Source: Chitinophagaceae bacterium (GTDB lineage Bacteria; Bacteroidota; Bacteroidia; Chitinophagales; Chitinophagaceae). Taken from it: a stretch of DNA of 64,000 nt. A program made the position numbers and the translations under genes. This document shows, one piece after another, positions 54,072 to 63,244 of the stretch; the stretch's first letter is position 1; every line of letters starts with the position of its first letter. The stretch covers positions 62,001 through 126,000 of the forward strand of contig SAIX01000056.1 in the NCBI GenBank assembly GCA_004028765.1, given 5' to 3'. The notes under the pieces were generated by a model. That model did no database searches. It was given only the letters and a program-made list of their open reading frames with translations, and was not told the DNA's origin.

Positions 54072-55604
54072 ATGAAAAACAACAGCATCTGGAAGGTGAT
54101 TGGCGCCTCCTCACTGGGTACACTGATCGAGTGGTATGATTTCTATATTTTCGGCAGTCTCGCTACGGTACTCGCAAGCCAGTTTTTTCCGAAAGCCAAT
54201 CCGACTGCCGCATTGTTATCCACGCTTGCCACTTTTGCAGCGGGATTTATTGTTCGTCCTTTCGGGGCATTGGTGTTTGGCCGTTTGGGAGATATGATCG
54301 GGCGGAAATATACATTCCTGCTCACATTGATCATTATGGGCGGCTCTACGTTCGCCATTGGTTTGATACCCTCCTATGATACGATCGGTTTTGCCGCACC
54401 GGTGCTGGTATTGGTTCTGCGTTTATTGCAGGGCCTTGCTCTTGGCGGCGAATATGGCGGCGCCGCAACTTATGTTGCCGAGCATGCACCGCATAACAAA
54501 CGGGGCTATTTCACTTCGTGGATACAAACCACGGCAACACTTGGTTTATTTGTTTCTCTTGGTGTGATATTACTTACCCGCCATGCATTAGACAGTGATC
54601 AAACCAAATCGATCGCAAAGTTTAACGACTGGGGCTGGCGCATCCCATTCCTGGTTTCGATCGTACTGGTGATCGTATCCATTTATATCCGTTTAAAAAT
54701 GCAGGAATCGCCCCTGTTCGAAAAACTGAAATCGGAAGGCACCACATCTGTAAATCCGCTGAAAGAAAGTTTTGGCCATAAGTCGAACCTGAAAATGGTT
54801 TTACTCGCTTTGTTCGGTGCAACAATGGGACAGGGTGTTGTATGGTATACAGGGCAATTTTATGCGCAGTCGTTCATTGAAAATGTTTGTAAGGTTGATT
54901 TTGACCAGTCGCGTACCATCCTTATCTGGGCCATCGTATTTGCCACACCCTTTTTTGTGGTCTTCGGAAGCTGGAGTGATAAGGTAGGGCGAAAATGGAT
55001 CATGGTTGCGGGGATGATACTGGCTATTGCAACATACCGGCCTTTGTTTGGAGAACTGCTCCGCATCAGCGACCCCAAACAGAAAATTGAGATCCCTGAC
55101 CTGAAGCAGATCAAATCATCCCGAACAGCCATTAAAGGCAGCAACGATACATTGCATACGGTTACCAACCAGTTTTTTTATGATGACGGGATGATTGTTT
55201 CAGAAACCACAAAAGATACCGTGTATGCCGCCGCGGGAAAAACAACGGTAAGCCCCGATTTCAAGGTTTCCAAAAAACTAGGCACCGGCGATTACTGGAA
55301 AATGGTGCTCATTGTATTTGCGATGATCCTGTATGTAACCATGGTATACGGCCCCATCGCTGCCTTCCTGGTGGAATTGTTCCCTACCAAAATACGGTAC
55401 ACTTCGATGTCGTTACCCTATCATATCGGGAACGGTGTGTTCGGCGGACTAACACCTTTTATTGCCACATTGCTTACAACAATCTATACAAACGATAAAC
55501 TGGTAGGGTTGCAATACCCCATACTCGTGGCCGCAGTTTGTGTGGTGATCGGCACATTGTATATCAATAACCGCATTGACCCGGATATTGAAATAAAAGA
55601 GTAA
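54072..55604 (+). CDS. MHS-type major facilitator transporter with a large loop insert
   Basis: 510 residues, about 12 membrane segments, of the metabolite:proton symporter branch (ProP/KgtP/ShiA-like): GTLIEWYDFYIFG, RPFGALVFGRLGDMIGRK and RLLQGLALGGEYGGAATYVAEHAP. A soluble stretch of roughly 85 residues at about 320-405 (from SDPKQKIEIPDLKQ to SKKLGTGDYWK) interrupts the second half and is not part of the standard fold. Divergent from acs, which hints at acetate or another carboxylate as substrate. A small membrane-protein gene follows 34 bases later. Confidence 0.9.
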   Translation: MKNNSIWKVIGASSLGTLIEWYDFYIFGSLATVLASQFFPKANPTAALLSTLATFAAGFIVRPFGALVFGRLGDMIGRKYTFLLTLIIMGGSTFAIGLIPSYDTIGFAAPVLVLVLRLLQGLALGGEYGGAATYVAEHAPHNKRGYFTSWIQTTATLGLFVSLGVILLTRHALDSDQTKSIAKFNDWGWRIPFLVSIVLVIVSIYIRLKMQESPLFEKLKSEGTTSVNPLKESFGHKSNLKMVLLALFGATMGQGVVWYTGQFYAQSFIENVCKVDFDQSRTILIWAIVFATPFFVVFGSWSDKVGRKWIMVAGMILAIATYRPLFGELLRISDPKQKIEIPDLKQIKSSRTAIKGSNDTLHTVTNQFFYDDGMIVSETTKDTVYAAAGKTTVSPDFKVSKKLGTGDYWKMVLIVFAMILYVTMVYGPIAAFLVELFPTKIRYTSMSLPYHIGNGVFGGLTPFIATLLTTIYTNDKLVGLQYPILVAAVCVVIGTLYINNRIDPDIEIKE

Positions 55605-55638
55605 AATGATTCCAGGCGAATGATAAACTGATTATGTT

Positions 55639-55884
55639 ATGAACCAACTCAAACGTTTTGCAGGTGTCCTCTGGCTGGTACTTGGCCCGGTTGCGGCTTA
55701 TTACCTGGTACAAACCGCCGCATCTGAAATTGCGAAGAAACCCAATATTGATACAAAAATACAATGGGGTGTATTCGTCGTTATTTTTCTGCCGATTGCA
55801 CTGGGCATGGTGATATTTGGCTGGTATGCTTTACAAGGCGAGTATGATCATTTACCCGAACGCTCGGAGGAACTGATCGACTGA
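55639..55884 (+). CDS. Small two-span membrane protein, transporter partner
   Basis: 81 residues with two hydrophobic segments at about 7-27 and 43-63 and an acidic tail (EYDHLPERSEELID). I do not recognise a characterised family. It follows the MHS transporter by 34 bases on the same strand, so it is probably co-transcribed and may be an accessory subunit. Confidence 0.75.
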   Translation: MNQLKRFAGVLWLVLGPVAAYYLVQTAASEIAKKPNIDTKIQWGVFVVIFLPIALGMVIFGWYALQGEYDHLPERSEELID

Positions 55885-55893
55885 TAACAACAG

Positions 55894-56046
55894 AATATCG
55901 AATGATGCAGGGAATACATGAACAGAGGAAGTGATATGTTCAGTGTTCTTCCGTGTATTCAGTGACAACCGCAATAATTCAAAAAACAAAAGTAAAAAGT
56001 CAGAAATTACTCCGCGAATCTTTGCGCCCTCCGCGGCTTTACGGTG
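55894..56046. repeat. Composite intergenic repeat B, copy 1
   Basis: Modules in order: AATATCGAATGATGCAGGGA, GAACAGAGGAAGTGA, TTCAGTG, AATTCAAAAAACAAAAGTAA, then CTCCGCGAATCTTTGCGCCC and the CCGCGGCTTTACGGTGG end. The same order occurs at 63041-63180. With composite A just behind it, this accounts for most of the 514-base gap before gldA (55885-56398). Confidence 0.75.
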
Positions 56047-56086
56047 GTTTTTGTGAATGGTGAATGGGCAGTGGTGAGGGATTTTC

Positions 56087-56225
56087 AGTTAGGAGTTTGG
56101 AGTTTGGAGCTAAAAGTTTTTAATGAAAGTCAAACTATTTTAACCCCCTTTGACCTTTTTAACCCCCTCTGTGTGCCCTGTGTCTCTGTGGTGAAAAAGT
56201 GGGTGGTGAATGGGCAGTGGTGAGT
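56087..56225 (+). repeat. Composite intergenic repeat A, copy 2
   Basis: AGTTAGGAGTTTGGAG, TTAATGAAAGTCAAAC, TTTAACCCCC-type runs, CCTCTGTGTGCCCTGTGTCT, then GTGGGTGGTGAATGGGCAGT. It aligns along its whole length with the minus strand of 34430-34572. CCTCTGTGTGCCCTGTGTCT is identical in both copies. Confidence 0.8.
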
Positions 56226-56376
56226 AACTAATCCGCGAATCCGCAATTCGTCAATCGTAAATACTGGATAAAACATCTTTACTGCCTTTAACTTTTTACA
56301 GTGCAGTTCCAAAGTTGAAAAAAGTAAATCATCCCAATCTTACGATTCCCTTAACGGCAGTTCCCTTTGATTCAGT

Positions 56377-56384
56377 TAATTTTG
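56377..56384 (+). promoter_or_regulatory. -7 element TAATTTTG of gldA
   Basis: A full TAnnTTTG match, 14 bases before the ATG at 56399. It lies inside the longer open frame that starts at 56315, which argues for the shorter protein. Confidence 0.55.
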
Positions 56385-56398
56385 GGCAAAGCGGTTTT

Positions 56399-57313
56399 AT
56401 GTCGATAGAAGTAAGGGATTTGCTGAAACAATACGGCGAACAGAAAGCAGTGAACCTGGTAAGTTTTACCGTTGGCAAGGGTGAGATCGTTGGTTTTCTC
56501 GGCCCGAATGGTGCAGGAAAAAGCACCACGATGAAAATGATCACCGGTTATCTGTTACCCGATAAAGGGAATGTACGGGTTTGTGGCATCGATGTTAGTA
56601 CCGATCCTTTATCTGCTAAAAGAAAAATCGGTTACCTCCCCGAAACCAATCCGCACTATCCCGATATGTATGTTCGCGAATACCTTTCTTTTGTCGCCGG
56701 TGTACATAAGGTTAGCGACAGTAAAAATGCCGTGGAAAAAGTGATCGCGTTAACGGGTCTTACACCTGAATCTAAAAAGAAAGTAGGCCAGTTATCAAAA
56801 GGATATAAACAAAGGGTGGGACTTGCCGCTGCCCTGATTCACGATCCGGAAGTATTGATACTGGATGAACCCACCAGCGGACTTGATCCCAACCAGATCA
56901 TCGAGATCCGGAATGTGATCAAAGAACAGGGACTTAGCAAAACCGTTTTATTTTCCTCGCATATCCTCCAGGAAGTGGAAGCCGTTTGCGACCGTGTGAT
57001 CATCATCCATAAAGGCAATCTGGTTGCAGATGATACACTCGCCAATCTCCGCAATACGAAACAAGGTGAGCAAGTGGTTACCATCCGCTTCAGCGAAACC
57101 ATTGACGCTTCTTTACTAAATAACATTCACCCGGTTCAATCCATCAGTTGTCAGGACGAAAACACCTGGCGGCTCTCCACCACTGATCCGGATGCAGTAA
57201 GGAAACAAGTATTGTCGATCGCAGTACAGCATCAATTCAATATCCTTTCGCTGCAAACCGGTCAAAACAGCCTCGAGGAAGTATTCAGGGAACTTACCAC
57301 GGCGAAACGATAA
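56399..57313 (+). CDS. gldA: Gliding-associated ABC transporter ATP-binding subunit GldA
   Basis: ATPase of the GldAFG ABC transporter, linked to gliding in flavobacteria but kept in many non-gliding Bacteroidota. 304 residues from the ATG at 56399. Walker A GPNGAGKST, signature LSKGYKQRVGLAAAL, Walker B VLILDEPTSGLDPNQ and the switch His in LFSSHILQEVEAVCD are intact, and the C-terminal 80 residues form the regulatory part. The start is set by a -7 element within the longer frame. No gldF or gldG lies nearby. A plain ABC-2 export ATPase is the alternative. Confidence 0.85.
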   Translation: MSIEVRDLLKQYGEQKAVNLVSFTVGKGEIVGFLGPNGAGKSTTMKMITGYLLPDKGNVRVCGIDVSTDPLSAKRKIGYLPETNPHYPDMYVREYLSFVAGVHKVSDSKNAVEKVIALTGLTPESKKKVGQLSKGYKQRVGLAAALIHDPEVLILDEPTSGLDPNQIIEIRNVIKEQGLSKTVLFSSHILQEVEAVCDRVIIIHKGNLVADDTLANLRNTKQGEQVVTIRFSETIDASLLNNIHPVQSISCQDENTWRLSTTDPDAVRKQVLSIAVQHQFNILSLQTGQNSLEEVFRELTTAKR

Positions 57314-57369
57314 AGAGTTTGCTCCGCAGCCATCCCTTGTATCTCAATAAAAATAGGGAACTTGGCAGC

Positions 57370-57885
57370 ATGGATATCCTTAGCGAGATTGATCCCATCG
57401 TAACAGTTCAGGTAACAAAAGATACCGCCGATCTGCAGTGGTGCGCAGCATTGATGGCTTCCAATGAACCCTGGCTTACACTAAAGCGCAACTACGATCA
57501 CTCCCTTCAACTGCTGAGTGATGCACTGAATGAAGTATATCTTTTCAGCCAGTCGGGAGAACGGATCGGTTTTATCATGATCAAAACCAAAGGCGCTTTT
57601 ACCGGATACATACAAACGATTGTTTTTTCTGAACCAGTCAGAGGTCGTGGTATCGGCGAAGCAGCGATCCGCTATATCGAGAAAAAAATACAGGAAGTGA
57701 GCCCCAATGTATTCATCTGTGTATCTTCTTTTAACAAAGGTGCCCACCGCCTGTACCTGCGGCTGGGATTTGAAGAAGTGGGCGTGCTGAAAGATTATGT
57801 ACGCAAAGGATATGACGAGATTTTATTGCGCAAAACCCTTGGCCCGCTGGATGAATTCAAAAAACAAACGGATCGAAATGCTTAA
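57370..57885 (+). CDS. GNAT family N-acetyltransferase
   Basis: 171 residues from the ATG at 57370 (MDILSEIDP); a TTG at 57319 could extend it by 17 residues but has no conserved text. The acetyl-CoA motif A is VFSEPVRGRGIGEAAIRYIE (R/Q-x-x-G-x-G/A form), followed by NVFICVSSFNKGAHRLYLRLGFEEVG (in parts), the C-terminal GNAT signature. Substrate unknown. It sits 56 bases after gldA and 53 before eno, all on the plus strand. Confidence 0.88.
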   Translation: MDILSEIDPIVTVQVTKDTADLQWCAALMASNEPWLTLKRNYDHSLQLLSDALNEVYLFSQSGERIGFIMIKTKGAFTGYIQTIVFSEPVRGRGIGEAAIRYIEKKIQEVSPNVFICVSSFNKGAHRLYLRLGFEEVGVLKDYVRKGYDEILLRKTLGPLDEFKKQTDRNA

Positions 57886-57920
57886 ATTGCGCCACGAAAA
57901 GCCCTATCCAAACAACCTAA

Positions 57921-59231
<1,311 letters not shown>

Positions 59232-59248
59232 AACAGGACTGATGGATA

Positions 59249-59285
59249 AAACGTGAGACGGGACAGGGTTTCGTCTCACGTTTTT
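59249..59285 (+). terminator. Rho-independent terminator of eno
   Basis: AAACGTGAGACG (59249-59260), an 11-base loop, CGTCTCACGTTT (59272-59283) and more T. Perfect 12-bp stem, 17 bases after the eno stop. Confidence 0.9.
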
Positions 59286-59389
59286 GTTTTACCGCGGGGT
59301 TTCCACAGTTGTTGATTAGTTTATCAGTTTCACGAAATACTAATTTTCTAATTTTACAGTTTGTAATTTGATTGTATCTGGTCATCAGA

Positions 59390-59692
59390 ATGAAAAAGAT
59401 CATCCGCTTCCTTACCAATAAATACTTTGTTGCCACTGCATTTTTTGTGGTGTGGATGTTATTTTTTGACCAGCGTGATTTTTTTCAGCAGCGCGAACGA
59501 CAGGCCGAACTGGATAAACTGGAAGCCAAAAAGCGGTATTACCAGGAAGAGATCGCCAAAACCAAAAAAGAGCTGGAAGACCTGCAGAATAGTCCGGCCG
59601 CCCTCGAAAAATTTGCCCGGGAGCATTACCTGATGAAAAAAGACGGCGAGGATATTTATATCATCGAAGATTCTTCGGCCGCCAAAAAATAA
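59390..59692 (+). CDS. FtsB/DivIC family septum formation initiator
   Basis: 100 residues: short basic start, one membrane segment at about 10-25 (FVATAFFVVWMLFFD), a strongly charged coiled coil (QRERQAELDKLEAKKRYYQ, EEIAKTKKELEDLQ) and the typical end NSPAALEKFAREHYLMKKDGE of the FtsB/DivIC family. Such proteins bridge FtsL and FtsQ in the division complex. The ATG at 59390 is chosen over a TTG six codons upstream. Placement after eno is the common bacterial order for ftsB. Confidence 0.9.
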   Translation: MKKIIRFLTNKYFVATAFFVVWMLFFDQRDFFQQRERQAELDKLEAKKRYYQEEIAKTKKELEDLQNSPAALEKFAREHYLMKKDGEDIYIIEDSSAAKK

Positions 59693-59750
59693 AATTCCTG
59701 CAAAATCGTTGGGCCAATGCCTACAATATTTAAGCCCGCTTCCCGTTTTT

Positions 59751-59794
59751 ATAACACGCCGTATCCTCTCATTAGAAGATGTGTAACGTGTTAT
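59751..59794. promoter_or_regulatory. Inverted repeat overlapping a start codon
   Basis: ATAACACG (59751-59758) and CGTGTTAT (59787-59794) are perfect 8-bp arms around 28 bases. The right arm covers the first two bases of the ATG at 59793, so the mRNA hairpin could hide the start. Confidence 0.45.
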
Positions 59795-60023
59795 GAAAAA
59801 AATAAAGGAAGAGGATCTGATCCTGTATCTCTGCAAAGAATGTTCTCCCAAACAAAGCACGTTTATTGAAGCGGCGCTGGAAGAAGACCTGGAACTGCAA
59901 AACCGTCTCAGTGTGCTGAAACGCACCCTGAAACAGATGGAAAAGCTGAAACTGGCTTCCCCCTCCAAACAATCCATTAAAGCCATCCTGCAATATGCTG
60001 CGGCTTCAGTCCGTAAAAAATAG
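59793..60023 (+). CDS. Small charged protein of unknown function
   Basis: 76 residues, entirely helical in appearance, no membrane segment: ILYLCKECSPKQSTFIEAAL, ELQNRLSVLKRTLKQMEKLKLASPSKQSI (in parts) and AAASVRKK. It looks like the soluble N-terminal part of anti-sigma-factor-like proteins, but with no clear zinc motif (only C-x-x-C in CKEC). I do not assign a function. It follows the FtsB-like gene by 100 bases. Confidence 0.7.
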   Translation: MKKIKEEDLILYLCKECSPKQSTFIEAALEEDLELQNRLSVLKRTLKQMEKLKLASPSKQSIKAILQYAAASVRKK

Positions 60024-60129
60024 TATTTCGCAAACTGTTTCAATTCTGTAAAAAGAAACCCATTCTCTGCCAGCAAACTGTTGGGATACATCCCGCTTTA
60101 CAGTACATTTATTTCCCTAAACCAGTAAC

Positions 60130-61023
60130 ATGAAAAAAATCTGCACCCACATCAGTATGGTATGCATCTTACTGCTCAGTTCTTATGCCCTCATGGCACA
60201 AACACAGGGAAAAGTATATGAAACCAAAACGGTAAAAAGCACGATCCTTGGCAGGGATGTACGCTATACGGTTTACCTCCCGGCAGATTATGAAATATCC
60301 AGCAGAACCTACCCGGTGGTTTACCTGTTACATGGATATACAGACGATAATACCGGATGGCTGCAGTTTGGCGAGATCAACCGCTACGCGGATAAGGCGA
60401 TTGCCGAGGGAACCATACCGCCTATGGTCATTGTGATGCCAAACGGCGATTCAAGCTGGTACATCAATGCTTATGATGGAAAAGAGAGTTATGAAGATTT
60501 TTTTATCAAAGAATTCATGCCCGCGATTGAAAAAACCTATCACATCAAATCTGAAAAAAGATACAGGGGCATCGCAGGTTTATCGATGGGTGGTTTTGGC
60601 ACATTGAACTATGCATTAAAATACCCGCAGCTTTTTGCCGCCTGTGCACCATTAAGTGCAGCGGTTATTGATGATGATGCCATAGCCGGAATGCCCGATA
60701 TGAATTATGAAAACACATTCGGGCAATTATATGGAAGGGGATTGAAAGGAAAAGATAGGCTGAATGCAAACTGGTATAAAAATTCGACCCTGAAGATCAT
60801 TGAACAGAAAACGGGAGATGAACTCAAAAAAGTACGCTACTGGATCGATTGCGGGGATGATGATTTTCTTACCAAGGGCAATTGCCTGCTGCATATTGCA
60901 CTTACTGAAAAAAGGGTTCCGCACGAATACCGGGTAAGGGATGGGGCGCATACCTGGACTTATTGGCGCACCGGCATCACCGATGCATTAAAATTTATCG
61001 GGGATAGTTTTCACCAACAGTAA
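60130..61023 (+). CDS. Secreted esterase D/feruloyl-esterase-like alpha/beta hydrolase
   Basis: 297 residues with a signal peptide (MKKICTHISMVCILLLSSYALMAQ). The esterase (family 1 carbohydrate esterase-like) fold shows VVYLLHGYTDDNTGWLQFG, the nucleophile elbow GLSMGGFGTLNYALKYPQ, an Asp in WIDCGDDDFL and the catalytic His in VRDGAHTWTYW. Relatives cleave acetyl or feruloyl groups from plant polysaccharides or act on small esters. No carbohydrate-binding part or glycoside hydrolase is near, so the substrate remains open. Confidence 0.9.
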   Translation: MKKICTHISMVCILLLSSYALMAQTQGKVYETKTVKSTILGRDVRYTVYLPADYEISSRTYPVVYLLHGYTDDNTGWLQFGEINRYADKAIAEGTIPPMVIVMPNGDSSWYINAYDGKESYEDFFIKEFMPAIEKTYHIKSEKRYRGIAGLSMGGFGTLNYALKYPQLFAACAPLSAAVIDDDAIAGMPDMNYENTFGQLYGRGLKGKDRLNANWYKNSTLKIIEQKTGDELKKVRYWIDCGDDDFLTKGNCLLHIALTEKRVPHEYRVRDGAHTWTYWRTGITDALKFIGDSFHQQ

Positions 61024-61121
61024 ATTCCCTCTCTCGTGAATCTTTGTGTTTTAGCACCTGGACGGTTCCGCGTTTTTAAATAACCAGGACGCGGGAAATT
61101 CGTAAGGATAGATGAATTTGT

Positions 61122-61766
61122 ATGACAAAGAAACAGCGATACGAAACAGTGCTTGGTTATTTTAAAGAGAATGTGCCTGATGCAGAAACTGAATTGCTGT
61201 ACGATAATCCCTTTCAGTTACTCGTAGCCGTGATCCTTTCGGCGCAGTGTACGGATAAGCGCGTGAATATGACCACCCCGGCCATTTTTGCAAAATACCC
61301 CGGCCCGGAAGAAATGGCCAGGGCAACATTCGATGAAATGTTCCCGCTCATCAAAAGCATTTCTTATCCCAATAACAAAACCAAACACCTCATCGGCATG
61401 GCCGGTATGCTGCTGGAAAAATTCAACGGCAAAGTGCCGATGACGGTTGATGACCTGGTGAAACTTCCGGGTGTCGGCAGAAAAACGGCTAATGTGATCA
61501 CCAGCGTGGTCGATCAGCAGCCGAATATGGCAGTAGATACGCATGTATTTCGTGTAAGTAAGCGGCTTGGCCTCGTTTCACAAAAAGCCACAACACCATT
61601 AGCTGTTGAAAAGGAACTCATCAAATACATTCCCGAAGAAATGGTGCACAAAGCCCATCACTGGCTCATTCTGCATGGGCGTTATGTTTGTCTCGCACGT
61701 AACCCGAAATGCGAACAATGTCCATTTACTGAAATCTGTACTTATTACCGGAAGAACGGCGTATGA
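61122..61766 (+). CDS. nth: Endonuclease III
   Basis: DNA N-glycosylase/AP lyase that removes oxidised pyrimidines. 214 residues: helix-hairpin-helix VDDLVKLPGVGRKTANVI with the catalytic Lys in GRKTANV, the catalytic Asp in AVDTHVFRVSKRLGL, and the C-terminal [4Fe-4S] loop C-x6-C-x2-C-x5-C in CLARNPKCEQCPFTEIC. Convergent with the transketolase half gene. Confidence 0.97.
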   Translation: MTKKQRYETVLGYFKENVPDAETELLYDNPFQLLVAVILSAQCTDKRVNMTTPAIFAKYPGPEEMARATFDEMFPLIKSISYPNNKTKHLIGMAGMLLEKFNGKVPMTVDDLVKLPGVGRKTANVITSVVDQQPNMAVDTHVFRVSKRLGLVSQKATTPLAVEKELIKYIPEEMVHKAHHWLILHGRYVCLARNPKCEQCPFTEICTYYRKNGV

Positions 61767-61777
61767 TTGAGCAATTA

Positions 61778-61901
61778 AATATCGAACAGGGAATACTGAA
61801 TGGTGAAAAGAACTGAGGAAGTGAATTGTAACCGGGCAGTGGTGAGCATACCATTCGCTAATCCATAATTCGTTAACCCTGAATGGTGAATGGGCAATCG
61901 T
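61778..61901. repeat. Mixed dispersed repeats between nth and transketolase genes
   Basis: AATATCGAACAGGGAATACT, GGGCAGTGGTGAGC, ATTCGCTAATCCATAATTCG and GAATGGTGAATGGGCAATCG follow one another. Each has relatives at 1251, 55894, 56053-56077, 56200-56260 and 21125. Confidence 0.6.
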
Positions 61902-61973
61902 GCGTATTATGGATCACGAATAATCCGTTTCCATTCGTCAAACTGTATAAAAATCAAACTACGATTTGCCGTA

Positions 61974-62007
61974 TAAAAAAACGGTTACTGTTGTTTCAGT
62001 AACCGTT
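61974..62007 (-). terminator. Rho-independent terminator of the transketolase half gene
   Basis: On the minus strand AACGGTTACTG, a 6-base loop, CAGTAACCGTT and a run of T (plus-strand A from 61974). Perfect 11-bp stem, 22 bases after the stop at 62030. Confidence 0.9.
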
Positions 62008-62029
62008 ATACTTAATGTGTGCGATGATT

Positions 62030-62995
62030 TTATTTTTTTCTGCCGATCACTTTTTCGGCAGCGGCTACAATAAAGGGTGTATCAAGCCCATACTTGGTAA
62101 GCAGTTCAACCGGTTTTCCGCTTTCCCCGAATGTATCATTGGTACCAATGTATTCAATCGGAACAGGGAAATTACGTGCTGCCACCTGCGCGATACTGTC
62201 GCCCAGGCCTCCAAGCACATTATGTTCTTCGCAGGTTACCGCACATTTGGTTTTTTTAATGGAAGAGATCACGGCTTCTTCGTCCAGCGGTTTAATGGTA
62301 TGGATGTTGATGAGTTCCACACTGATCCCTTTTTCTTCCAGGATACGGCCCGCTTCGATGGCTTTCCATACAAGGTGGCCGCAGGCGAATATGGTTACAT
62401 CCGCGCCTTCGCTGAGTTGCTGTGCTTTACCGATCACAAAATCGCTGCCATCTTCTTTGGTGAAATTGGGCCATTTTGGGCGGCCGAAACGAAGATAAAC
62501 CGGCCCCTCGTGTGAAGCGATGGCTTTGGTAGCAGCCTTGGTCTGGTTAAAATCGCAGGGAACCACCACCGTCATACCGGGTAACATTTTCATCAGCCCG
62601 ATATCTTCAAGTATCTGGTGCGTGGCACCATCTTCACCCAGTGTGAGCCCGGCATGCGAAGCGCAGATCTTTACATTTTTGCCGCTGTAGGCAACACTCT
62701 GGCGTATCTGGTCGTAAACACGCCCGGTACTGAAATTCGCAAACGTGGTGGTATAAGGGATTTTTCCACCAATGGTCATACCCGCAGCAATACCGATCAT
62801 ATTTGCTTCAGCAATACCAACCTGTACAAAACGGTCGGGAAAATCTTTGATAAAAGGACCGAGTTTCAGGGAACCAGCAAGGTCCGCAGTAAGTACAACC
62901 ACATTTTCATTTTCCTTGCCGATTTCATAAATGCCTTCTCCAAAACCGCCACGGGTCTCTTTTTCGTTCAGTACCTGGATATCTTTCAGTTTCAT
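62030..62995 (-). CDS. Transketolase, C-terminal subunit
   Basis: The pyrimidine-binding and C-terminal half of a split transketolase (pentose phosphate pathway). 321 residues from the ATG at 62995: FGEGIYEIGKENENVVVLTADLAGS (in parts), the catalytic Glu in VQVGIAEANMIGIAAGM, TTFANFSTGRVYDQIRQSV, SHAGLTLGEDGATHQ and CEEHNVLGGLGDSIAQ. An in-frame ATG at 63061 lies upstream of a probable -7 element (TACCTTGC, plus-strand 63024-63031) and would add 22 hydrophobic, unrelated residues. The N-terminal half, which often lies next to it, is not adjacent. Confidence 0.92.
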   Translation of the reverse strand: MKLKDIQVLNEKETRGGFGEGIYEIGKENENVVVLTADLAGSLKLGPFIKDFPDRFVQVGIAEANMIGIAAGMTIGGKIPYTTTFANFSTGRVYDQIRQSVAYSGKNVKICASHAGLTLGEDGATHQILEDIGLMKMLPGMTVVVPCDFNQTKAATKAIASHEGPVYLRFGRPKWPNFTKEDGSDFVIGKAQQLSEGADVTIFACGHLVWKAIEAGRILEEKGISVELINIHTIKPLDEEAVISSIKKTKCAVTCEEHNVLGGLGDSIAQVAARNFPVPIEYIGTNDTFGESGKPVELLTKYGLDTPFIVAAAEKVIGRKK

Positions 62996-63040
62996 GCGAT
63001 GAATGGGGTATTTGTTTGGTGCTGCAAGGTAGGGAAAAAT

Positions 63041-63180
63041 GAACAGAAGAATGTAGAACAAGGAGCAGGGGAAGTGAAATCTTTCGGTGCCTTCAGTGAG
63101 ATTACACTAATTCAAAAATCAAAAGTAAAAAGTCAAAAAAAGCTCCGCGAAACTTCGCGCCCTCTGCGGCTCTGCGGTGA
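63041..63180. repeat. Composite intergenic repeat B, copy 2
   Basis: GAACAGAAGAATG, GGAAGTGAAAT, CTTCAGTGAG, AATTCAAAAATCAAAAGTAA, then CTCCGCGAAACTTCGCGCCC and CTGCGGCTCTGCGGTG. Same order and orientation as 55894-56046. Confidence 0.75.
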
Positions 63181-63244
63181 AAATATAAGCGTTAGGTATA
63201 TAATACGTTAATCAGCTCATCCGCATATTCATGAATAGTCACAA

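Noticed and set aside
59793-60023. Zinc-finger anti-sigma factor
   Set aside because: Only a CxxC is present, the usual His-x3-C-x2-C pattern is absent, and no sigma factor gene is adjacent.
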